Shown: positions 16,772-25,659 of the stretch, one piece after another
Numbering within the stretch: the first letter of the stretch is position 1
Layout: each line of letters begins with the position of its first letter
NCBI GenBank assembly: GCA_963785125.1
Contig: CAWATU010000008.1
Location: forward strand, 1-64,000
Direction of reading: 5' to 3'
DNA: 64,000 bases
DNA from: QHXN01 sp963785125
Lineage (GTDB): Bacteria > Acidobacteriota > Blastocatellia > Pyrinomonadales > Pyrinomonadaceae
Made by a program: the position numbers and the translations under genes
The notes under the pieces: model-generated
The model's database searches: none
Told to the model about the DNA's origin: nothing
Seen by the model: only the letters and a program-made list of their open reading frames with translations

Positions 16772-16873
16772 AGTAGACAGTAGACAGTAGTCAGTAGTCA
16801 GTCGGGCCAACCCGGCACATCGGGAGCCACGCTGAAGAGATTTTCTACTGACTACTATCTACTGTCTACTGTC
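16772..16873. repeat. Inverted repeat of CAGTAGAC/CAGTAGTC words
   Basis: Left arm 16772-16803 is four tandem AGTAGAC/AGTAGTC words; right arm 16845-16873 is CTACTGACTACTATCTACTG and onward, its complement. The centre has a small CCGGG stem. It lies between the protease stop (AAGTAG) and the kinase ATG at 16884 and leaves only CTCCTCTTTCT before the start. Same family as 44850-44953. Confidence 0.85.
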
Positions 16874-16883
16874 TCCTCTTTCT

Positions 16884-18197
16884 ATGGGCCGAACTTTCTA
16901 CAGCAACCAGACGGTCGGCGAGTATCGCGTCGTGGACTTCCTCGGCGCGGGCGGGATGGGCGAGGTCTATCGCGCGATGCACTCGAAGATCGGGCGCGTC
17001 GCGGCCGTCAAGGTTCTGACCGCGCAGGCGGCACAGGGCAGCGGCTTCGTCGAGCGCTTCTTCAACGAGGCGCGCATCCAGGCCAGCCTCCAGCACCCGA
17101 ACGTCGCCACGCTCTACGACTTCTGCGAGGTGCAGGGTCAGCCCTGCATCATCATGGAGTACGTGGACGGGGATACCATCGCCGACCGCATCGCGGCCTA
17201 CCGCGCGCCCCTGCCGCTCTCCGAGACCGTCCACGTCTTCGAGAAGGTCTGCGAGGCCATCGACTACGTCCACCGCCACGGCGTTATCCACCGCGACATC
17301 AAGTCGAACAACATCAAGATCAGCTCCGAAGGGAAGGTCAAGCTCCTCGACTTCGGCATCGCCAAGGCGCAGAACGCGCAGCAGCAGCTCACGCAGGTCG
17401 GCTCCGTCATCGGCACGCTTCAATACCTCGCGCCCGAACTGATTCGCGGCGGCACGGCCGACGCGAGCGGCGACGTATGGGCGCTCGGCGTCCTGCTCTA
17501 CGAGATGGTGACGGGGCGCGTACCCTTCGACGCCGACACCGTGGGCGACCTCTGCGACCGCATCGGGCGCGTCCAGTACGCGCCGCCCGCGCAGTTGAAC
17601 CCGGGCGTGCCGCGCGAGGTCTCGGCCGTCATCACGCGCTGCCTGCGCAAGAATCCACAGGAGCGCTACCGCACGGCGGCCGAGCTGCTCGCCGACGCGC
17701 GCAGGCTCTCGGCCACGGTCTCGAAGCCCGGCGTCAGCGCCTCTGTGAGCGAGGCCGCGAGCGAGCAGGCCGAGGCGAAAAAACAGGGTAGCCCGTTTGG
17801 GCTGCCGCTCATCCTCGGCGGGGCGGCGTTCGTCGTCGTCGTGCTCTTCGTTGTCGTCGGCGCCGCGCTCCTGCTCTTCGGCCCCGCGGGGGTCGCCGAA
17901 GAGGGCGGCGCCGCGGTCACGGCCAACACCTCGAACACCGCGCGCGGGCTCGCGTCGAAGCCGAGCCCCGCGTCGAGTCGCGACGCCTCCGAGCGCGTTG
18001 TCGAGATCAGGACTACGGACGGTAAGGCGGACGTGTATAGCGGCGCCGACAAGATCGGCACCACGCCCTACCCCGTGAACGGTAAGCTCGGCACGCGCGT
18101 TTCGCTCACGCTGCGCCGGGACGGCTACGCCGACGAACCGATAAACTTCGTCATCAGCGAGAAGAAGGCTCTCATGTTCTCGCTGACGAAGAGGTGA
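16884..18197 (+). CDS. Membrane Ser/Thr protein kinase with PEGA-like C-terminal domain
   Basis: A 437-residue eukaryotic-type kinase. Catalytic domain ~14-275: glycine loop GAGGMGEVYR (21-30), Lys43 in AAVKVL, HRDIKSNN with Asp138, DFGIA with Asp156, and YLAPE/GDVWALGVLLYEM. An Asn-Asn in place of Pro-x-N after HRDIK is a mild variation. A Ser/Ala-rich juxtamembrane segment leads to one helix (~307-333, LILGGAAFVVVVLFVVVGAALLLF in part), then an external ~65-residue PEGA-like domain (DVYSGADKIGTTPYPVNGKLGTR). Such PEGA tails are thought to bind the cell wall or periplasmic ligands. It precedes PP2C and a second kinase, probably forming a reversible phosphorylation circuit with the FHA protein upstream. 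Confidence 0.92.
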   Translation: MGRTFYSNQTVGEYRVVDFLGAGGMGEVYRAMHSKIGRVAAVKVLTAQAAQGSGFVERFFNEARIQASLQHPNVATLYDFCEVQGQPCIIMEYVDGDTIADRIAAYRAPLPLSETVHVFEKVCEAIDYVHRHGVIHRDIKSNNIKISSEGKVKLLDFGIAKAQNAQQQLTQVGSVIGTLQYLAPELIRGGTADASGDVWALGVLLYEMVTGRVPFDADTVGDLCDRIGRVQYAPPAQLNPGVPREVSAVITRCLRKNPQERYRTAAELLADARRLSATVSKPGVSASVSEAASEQAEAKKQGSPFGLPLILGGAAFVVVVLFVVVGAALLLFGPAGVAEEGGAAVTANTSNTARGLASKPSPASSRDASERVVEIRTTDGKADVYSGADKIGTTPYPVNGKLGTRVSLTLRRDGYADEPINFVISEKKALMFSLTKR

Positions 18198-18232
18198 GAC
18201 GCCGAAACTTTTTCACACAAGGGGAATCATCC

Positions 18233-19110
18233 ATGTTCGGTAAAAAGAGGGTGTCCGATTCAGTGGCCAAAGAGACGGCGCAGATTGAAGTGCCGCCGCC
18301 GTCGGCCTTCGAGATCGACGCCAGCGTCCAGACCGACAAGGGCTGTGTGCGCGAGATCAACGAGGACTCGGGTCGCATGGTGCGGCCGTCCGACCCGGCG
18401 CTGCTCGCCGCGAAGGGCACGCTCCTCGTCGTCGCCGACGGCATGGGCGGCCACTCCGCCGGCGAGGTCGCCAGCCAGATGGCGGCCGACGTGGTCACCC
18501 GCCTCTACTACGAGGCGCGCACCGAACCCGGCGCCGCGCTCAAGCACGCCGTCGAGGAGGCCAACCGCCAGATACACAAGGCCGCGGCCGAAGACTCCGC
18601 GAAGCACGGCATGGGCACGACCTGCACGGCGCTCGCGCTCTGCGGCGGCCGCGCCTACGCCGCGCACGTCGGCGACAGCCGGCTCTACATGCTGCGCGAC
18701 GGGAAGCTCTATCAGCTCTCGGAAGACCACTCGGCCGTCAACGAGATGGTGAAGCTCGGCATCATCACCAAGGAGCAGGCGCGCACGCACGAGGACAAGA
18801 ACGTCATCCTGCGCGCGCTCGGCACCGTCGCCGAGGTCGAGGTCGCGTCGCTCGAACCCTTCTCCGTACGCGAGGGCGACCGCTACCTGCTCTGCTCCGA
18901 CGGGCTCCACGACCTCGTCCTCGAAGACGAGATCGCCTCCGTCCTCTCCGGGTCGGAGGACACGCACGCCGCGGGCGAGCGCCTGATTGTGATGGCGAAG
19001 GAGCGCGGCGGGCACGACAACATCACGGTGGGCATCATTGCAATCATGCCCGAGGGCACGGGGGCCGCGGAGGCAGTGAACATGCGCGCGACGCGCGAGT
19101 TGGAGGCATT

Positions 19111-19114
<4 letters not shown>
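18233..19114 (+). CDS. PP2C-type protein serine/threonine phosphatase
   Basis: Start MFGKKRVSDSVAKE at 18233 with AAGGGGAATC upstream. 293 residues of the compact bacterial PP2C/PrpC type. Metal-binding and catalytic motifs in order: REINEDSGR (Arg and Asp), VVADGMGGHSAGEVAS (two metals), GMGTTCTAL, HVGDSRLYMLRDG, SEDHS, LLCSDGLHDLV and GGHDNITV. No membrane segment, so it acts in the cytosol, presumably on the kinases that flank it and their targets. Translationally coupled to the next kinase by ATGA overlap at 19111-19114. Confidence 0.95.
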
Positions 19115-20859
<1,745 letters not shown>

Positions 20860-20861
20860 TC

Positions 20862-21782
20862 ATGATGGCGACTGCTAAGCTCAAAACAGAACGTTTAAAG
20901 CGTAAGGTGCTCGGCGCCGCGCTGCTCGGGGCGGCGCTGCTCCTCTGCGCGGCGGGCGCGGCGGCGCAGGCCCGGAAGCCGATCACGCGCGAAGGGCTCG
21001 TCAAGGCCGTCCGCATCAACGGCCTCTCGACGGCCGAGCTTGTTCAGCAGATTCAGTCGCGCGGCGTCTCCTTCCGGATGACCCCGGACGCCGAGGCGGA
21101 GTTGCGCGCGGCTGGCGCGCGCCCCGAAGTCATCAACGCCGCGCGCTCGAACTACCGCACCGCGCCGGCCGTGGCGGGCACCGGCGGGAGAAGGCCGCCC
21201 GGCGGCACGTCGCGCCCCCCCGCTCGCGGTGGGCCGGACTACGACGACCTGACCGACCAGGCCACGGCCGCCTTCGACATGAGGGACGCGTCGCGCGCCA
21301 CGCAACTGCTCCGGCAGGCGATCCAGTTGAACCCGCAGCACCCGCGCGCCTACCAGCTCCTCGGCTTCACGCAGCTCTACCTCCAGAGCAATCTCCCCGA
21401 GGCCGAGCAGAGCATGCGACGGGCGATTGAGCTGGGCGGCTCGGCCTCGTTCCGCGTCTTCCACGACCACCTCAACGGTACTTTCACACAGACCTGCGCG
21501 GGGACGCTCTTCATCACGAAGACGAACGTCACCTTCAAGGCCGACGACGGGCGGGACACCTTCGAGGCCGCGGACAGCCTCATCAAAGAGATTAAGACCA
21601 ACAAGGTCTCCGGCGGCGCCTTCGGGCGGCTGCTCGGGGGCAAGAACCTCGGGGCCTTCCACATCAAGGTCAGGTTCGGCAACGACAGCCGGAACTACAA
21701 CTTCGCACCGCTCACGAGCAAGAAAGCCGAGGCCGAGCTGATTATCGCGCTCGTCAAAGCCTTCGGCGGCGTGCAGGGCTGA
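20862..21782 (+). CDS. Secreted TPR protein with an unnamed N-terminal repeat domain, paralogue A
   Basis: 306 residues; signal peptide MMATAKLKTERLKRKVLGAALLGAALLLCAAGAAAQ cut here into parts (basic start, GAALLGAALLLCAAG core). Residues ~39-90 form a compact module: ITREGLVKAVRINGLS, ELVQQIQSRGVSFRM, EAELRAAGARPEVINAARSNYR. A Gly/Pro linker leads to a TPR-like segment (AAFDMRDASRATQLLRQAIQLNPQHPRAYQLLG) and a beta-rich C-terminal region (HDHLNGTFTQTCAGTLFITKTNVTFKADDGRDTFE). I do not recognise the first and last domains as named families. It begins 2 bp after the kinase stop, so it is in that operon, and is a sibling of the next gene. Confidence 0.7.
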   Translation: MMATAKLKTERLKRKVLGAALLGAALLLCAAGAAAQARKPITREGLVKAVRINGLSTAELVQQIQSRGVSFRMTPDAEAELRAAGARPEVINAARSNYRTAPAVAGTGGRRPPGGTSRPPARGGPDYDDLTDQATAAFDMRDASRATQLLRQAIQLNPQHPRAYQLLGFTQLYLQSNLPEAEQSMRRAIELGGSASFRVFHDHLNGTFTQTCAGTLFITKTNVTFKADDGRDTFEAADSLIKEIKTNKVSGGAFGRLLGGKNLGAFHIKVRFGNDSRNYNFAPLTSKKAEAELIIALVKAFGGVQG

Positions 21783-21794
21783 GAGGTAATCGCC

Positions 21795-22937
21795 ATGTCA
21801 ACCCGGATGATTTCAATGAGAAGCAGAGTTTCGTTCGTCGCCCTCTGCGTCGCGTGCGCGGCGCTCGTCTTCGCGGGCGCAGCCTCGACGCAGACGAAGA
21901 AGCCCATCACGAAGCAGGGCCTGGTCAACGCCGTCAAGATCAACGGCCTCTCCACCCGCGAGCTGGTCGCGCAGATCGAGCGGCGCGGCGTGGACTTCGA
22001 GATGAGCGCGGCCGACGAGTCCGACTTGCAGTCGGTCGGCGCGCGCCCCGAGATCATCGACGCGGCGCGCGCGAACTACCGCCCGGCGGTCGCCGCCGCG
22101 CGCCCGACCCCTGCGAACGTCCCGCCGCGCACGAACACGGGCGGGCCGGCGTCGAACGTCCCCGACGGGCCGCCGCTCTCGAAGAGCGAGATCGTCACGA
22201 TGCTCCAGGGCGGCATCAGCCCCGCGCGGGTCGAGCAGTTCGTCGAGAAGCGGGGCGTCAATTTCCAGGTCACGCCCGCGGTTGCGCGCGAGATCACGGC
22301 CGCGGGCGGCAACCGCTCGCTCGTCGGCGCCATCACCGAGAAGTCGTTGGCCGACACCGCGTCGAACCGTAACAACGGCGGCGACGACTCGCCCTTCGGC
22401 CCGGCCACCAACACGGCCGCCAATAACGCGCCCGACTATGACGACCTCATCGACCGCGCCACCTCGGCCGTCTCGACGCAGGACTACAACGGCGCCATCC
22501 GCTACGCGCAGCAGGCCGCGCAGCTCGATCCGCAGCAGCCGACGGCCTACTCCATCCTCGGCACCGTCGCGCTCTACTACAGCCAGAACGTCTCGACCGC
22601 CGAGCAGGCCATGCGCGCCGCCATCGAGCGCGGGGGCGCCGCCGCCTTCCACGTCTACCACGACCACAACGGCTCGTTCGGCCAGTACTGCGAGGGCTCG
22701 TTCTTCGTCACCAAGACCGGCGTGAGCTTCAAGGCCAACGACGGCCGCGACACCTTCGACGCCGAGGACTCGAACATCAAGGAGGCGAAGGTCAACGGCT
22801 TCGTCGGCTCGGAGTACGGCGCCTTCCACGTCAAGCCGGTGCAGCGAATCAACGGCCGCGACAACTTCAACTTCGCCCCCAACACCCGGAGCAAGGCGGA
22901 GTCCCAGCTCATCATCCGGCTCATCTCAGGCTACTAA
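21795..22937 (+). CDS. Secreted TPR protein, paralogue B, with the unnamed domain twice
   Basis: 380 residues with a signal peptide (FVALCVACAALVFAGAAS). The module of paralogue A appears as KPITKQGLVNAVKINGLS..ELVAQIERRGVDFEM..ESDLQSVGARPEIIDAARANYR (~33-90) and again in a diverged form at ~120-170 (LSKSEIVTMLQGGISPARVEQFVEKRGVNFQVTP, AVAREITAAGG). TPR-like helices and the same C-terminal beta domain follow (HDHNGSFGQYCEGSFFVTKTGVSFKANDGRDTFDAEDSNIKE, given in pieces). Ribosome site GAGAGG before ATG 21795. The pair arose by duplication and probably works in the envelope with the upstream kinases; function unknown. Confidence 0.7.
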   Translation: MSTRMISMRSRVSFVALCVACAALVFAGAASTQTKKPITKQGLVNAVKINGLSTRELVAQIERRGVDFEMSAADESDLQSVGARPEIIDAARANYRPAVAAARPTPANVPPRTNTGGPASNVPDGPPLSKSEIVTMLQGGISPARVEQFVEKRGVNFQVTPAVAREITAAGGNRSLVGAITEKSLADTASNRNNGGDDSPFGPATNTAANNAPDYDDLIDRATSAVSTQDYNGAIRYAQQAAQLDPQQPTAYSILGTVALYYSQNVSTAEQAMRAAIERGGAAAFHVYHDHNGSFGQYCEGSFFVTKTGVSFKANDGRDTFDAEDSNIKEAKVNGFVGSEYGAFHVKPVQRINGRDNFNFAPNTRSKAESQLIIRLISGY

Positions 22938-22942
22938 AACAG

Positions 22943-23060
22943 CAGGCAGTCGGCAGAGGGCAGTAGGCAGCCGCTCCGTGTTAAGTCAGTTGAAAAGTTG
23001 ATTCACAGTTTTCGACACGCGAGCTTTCAACTGCCGACTGCCCTCTGCCGACTGCCTACT
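22943..23060. repeat. Inverted repeat of GGCAGTCGGCAGAGGGCAGTA words
   Basis: Left arm 22943-22970 (CAGGCAGTCGGCAGAGGG and onward) and right arm 23031-23060 (CTGCCGACTGCCCTCTGCCG and onward) are near-perfect complements. An inner pair (CAGTTGAAAAG near 22987 with CTTTCAACTG near 23030) extends the stem. Same word set as 24808-24960 and 48464-48605. Confidence 0.85.
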
Positions 23061-23102
23061 TCTTTTCGCGCCGGCCTCGCACGCGCGCGCGACACCGAAG
23101 CG

Positions 23103-24803
23103 ATGAAAAACACGAACACCTTCAAGGCGGCCGGCATCCTTCTGCTGGCCGCCTTCCTGTTGACTCCGGCGAACGCCTTCGCCTTCCAGAGAACCTCTGA
23201 GGCCGACAAGCAGGCGCAGAAGGGCGCCGAGTACCTTTCGAAGCAGGACTGGAATCGCGCGGCCGAGAGCTACCAGAAGGCTTTGCGCGCCGACGCGCGC
23301 CACGTCGAGGCCAACTACGGCCTCGGCGTCGCCTACATGCGCCTGCGGCGGACGGACGAGGCGCTCGCGGTCTTCGCGAACGTCATCGCGGCACAGCCGA
23401 ACCCGCGCGCGCGCGAGGCACTGGTCAGCATGGGCATCATCCACTTCGCGCTCCAGCACTACAAGGAGGCGGCGGCCGCACTCGAACAGGCCACCGCGCT
23501 CGGCGACATCGGCCCGACGGGTCACTACTTCCTCGGCAAGGCGTACCTTCAGTCCGAACGCGACGACAAGGCGCTCGCCTCGCTCCGGCGCGCGAACAGC
23601 GACCCGCAGTACGGGGCGGACGCGAACCTCTCGGTCGGCCTCATCCTGCTGAAGCAGAACAAGGCGCGGGAGGCGGTTGCGCCTCTGGAGCAGGCCGTGC
23701 GGGCGGGCGCGCAGCCTGCGGCCGTCGCGCAGATGCTTCTGGGGAACGCGTACCTCGCGGCCGACCGTCCCGAAGATGCGCTCACGGCGCTGCGCGCGGC
23801 CGACCGTAACCAGTTCTACACACAGCTCGGGCTCGGCTTCGCGCACTCCGCGCTCTACCACGAAGAGGAGGCGCTCGCGGCGTTCAACGCGGCGCAGAGG
23901 CTCCAGCCCACCTCGCCCGAGGCGTTCATCGGTCTGGGCAACGTCTACACGCGCACGTTGCGCTACCGCGAAGCGGACGACGCCTTCGCACGCGCGCTCG
24001 CCCTCAAGTCCGACAGCGCCGAGGCGCTGATGGGGCGGGCCGTGCTCTACTACTATCAAGGCCAATACCCTCTGCTCGTCGAGACGGCGCGGCGGGCCGC
24101 GCAGGTCGCGCCGCAGAACGCGGGCGCACAGACGCTGCTCGGCGCGGCGCTCGCCACCAACGGCGACATGGCGGGGGGCCTGCGCGCGGCGCGCGAGGCC
24201 ACGAGGCTTGAGCCCGAGAACTACTGGCCGCACCACGTCCTCGGCTTCATCCTCGTACGTCAGGACAAGGCGAGCGACGCGCTGACGGAGGCGCGCGCGG
24301 CCGCCCGCATCAAGCCGAACGAGGCCGCGACCCAGAACCTGCTCGCCTATATCCTCAACCAGTTGAGTCAACACGCGGAGGCTTTGCAGGCGGCGCAGGC
24401 CGCGCTCCGGAACAAGCACGAGCCGGCCGACGAGGGCTGGGCACACTACAACATCGCGACGGCGCAGGAGAAGCTCGGCCACGCCGAGGAGTCGAAGGCG
24501 TCATACTTGGCGGCCATCCGCGCATACAACCAGCCCGGCCGCACGCTCGACCCCGACGACCTCTACCTGATGGGCAACGCCTACCTGCGGCTCGAACAGG
24601 ACCCGGCCGCGGTCAAGGCGTTCCAGCAGGCCATCAAGGTTCGCCCCGACTTCCCGCAGGCGCGCTTCAACCTCGGCGTCGCACACTTCGCCGCCGGCAA
24701 CCGCAAGGGCGCGCAGGACGAGTACAACGCCCTGCGCCGCCTCGACCCCGCCCGCGCCGCCAAGCTCCAAGCCGTCATCGGCGGCAAGCCGGGAAGAAAG
24801 TAG
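23103..24803 (+). CDS. Secreted/periplasmic TPR protein
   Basis: Start MKNTNTFKAAGILLLAAFLL at 23103; the earlier frame start lies inside the upstream hairpin and was rejected. 566 residues with a signal peptide ending near ANAFAFQ, then about 14 TPR units filling nearly the whole chain, e.g. GAEYLSKQDWNRAAESYQKAL, ANYGLGVAYMRLRRTDEAL, LGFAHSALYHEEEALAAFNAA, VLGFILVRQDKASDAL and ARFNLGVAHFAAGNRKGA. TPR arrays scaffold protein complexes; there is no catalytic domain. It follows the kinase/paralogue block on the same strand but after a strong hairpin, so probably is a separate transcript. Confidence 0.8.
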   Translation: MKNTNTFKAAGILLLAAFLLTPANAFAFQRTSEADKQAQKGAEYLSKQDWNRAAESYQKALRADARHVEANYGLGVAYMRLRRTDEALAVFANVIAAQPNPRAREALVSMGIIHFALQHYKEAAAALEQATALGDIGPTGHYFLGKAYLQSERDDKALASLRRANSDPQYGADANLSVGLILLKQNKAREAVAPLEQAVRAGAQPAAVAQMLLGNAYLAADRPEDALTALRAADRNQFYTQLGLGFAHSALYHEEEALAAFNAAQRLQPTSPEAFIGLGNVYTRTLRYREADDAFARALALKSDSAEALMGRAVLYYYQGQYPLLVETARRAAQVAPQNAGAQTLLGAALATNGDMAGGLRAAREATRLEPENYWPHHVLGFILVRQDKASDALTEARAAARIKPNEAATQNLLAYILNQLSQHAEALQAAQAALRNKHEPADEGWAHYNIATAQEKLGHAEESKASYLAAIRAYNQPGRTLDPDDLYLMGNAYLRLEQDPAAVKAFQQAIKVRPDFPQARFNLGVAHFAAGNRKGAQDEYNALRRLDPARAAKLQAVIGGKPGRK

Positions 24804-24807
24804 GCGG

Positions 24808-24960
24808 GAACAGTCGGCAGATGGCAGTCGGCAGTTAAAAAAAGAGAAAGCAGTCGAAGCAATCGAAGGCGGCGAGATTTGATAACTCGCCGCCTCTGTT
24901 CCTCAACACTGTTTTCTTGCCTTAACTGCCGACTGCCATCTGCCGACTGCCTACTGTTCC
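24808..24960. terminator. Nested inverted repeat: GGCAGTCGGCAGAT words around the GGAGGCGGCGAG hairpin, copy 2
   Basis: Outer arms 24808-24838 (CAGTCGGCAGATGGCAGTCG and onward) and 24921-24960 are complements. Inside lies a perfect 10-bp stem AGGCGGCGAG (24867-24876) with CTCGCCGCCT (24886-24895). The rest of the 331-bp gap before the next gene (24961-25134) shows no gene and only a weak -10-like TATCAT near 24997. Confidence 0.75.
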
Positions 24961-25134
24961 TGTCTCCCCGCTTAAGCCTTCTCCTCAAAGCTGCTATCAT
25001 CTCCTGTCACCGCACACACGCCAGCAGGGAGCCTCCGCGGCGTACTCGTCCCCGGTGAAGAAAAACTGAAGCAACGCGCACGCTGTCAACCGCTTGCGGG
25101 AGCCGTGCGCCGGGGCCTTTGCGAGTCCTGACAG

Positions 25135-25659
25135 ATGACTAATAGACAGAAAGCTCACATCCGTTTCACACTCAACGGCGAGGAGGCCGAAGTCGCCTTC
25201 GCGCCGCACAAGACGCTGCTGGAAGTGCTGCGTGAAGACCTTAATTTGACCGGCACGAAGCACGGCTGCGAACTGGGCGAGTGCGGCACCTGCGCCGTGC
25301 TCGTGGACGGTCGCTCGGTGCTCTCGTGCCTCATGCTCGGCCTCGACGCCGAAGACCGGCGCGTCGAGACGGTCGAGGGGCTCGCGACCGAAGACGGCCT
25401 GCACCCTCTGCAAGAGACCTTCGCCGACACCGGCGCCGCGCAGTGCGGCTACTGCACGCCCGGTTTCCTCCTCGTCGCCAAAGAGCTGCTCGCGCAGAAC
25501 GCGCAGCCCTCGCGCGACGAGATTAAAGAGGCCCTTAGCGGCAACCTCTGCCGCTGCACCGGCTACATCAAAATCTACGAGGCGGTCGAGTTGGCCGCCG
25601 CACGGATGCGCGGCGAAGAGTTGGAGCTGCCGAGAGAGAGCGTCTATGGCTACGAATAA
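25135..25659 (+). CDS. Molybdenum hydroxylase small subunit, two [2Fe-2S] clusters (4-hydroxybenzoyl-CoA reductase gamma-like)
   Basis: 174 residues. N-terminal plant-type ferredoxin fold with the first cluster in CELGECGTC plus the Cys in VLSCLML, then the four-helix domain with the second cluster in CGYCTPGFLL and CRCTGYIKIYEAV. Electrons pass from the Mo site through these clusters to FAD. The order small-large-medium in one strand with a 14-bp overlap to the next gene shows a single complex. No clear ribosome site precedes ATG 25135. The assignment to the 4-hydroxybenzoyl-CoA reductase branch rests on the partner subunits. Confidence 0.9.
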   Translation: MTNRQKAHIRFTLNGEEAEVAFAPHKTLLEVLREDLNLTGTKHGCELGECGTCAVLVDGRSVLSCLMLGLDAEDRRVETVEGLATEDGLHPLQETFADTGAAQCGYCTPGFLLVAKELLAQNAQPSRDEIKEALSGNLCRCTGYIKIYEAVELAAARMRGEELELPRESVYGYE

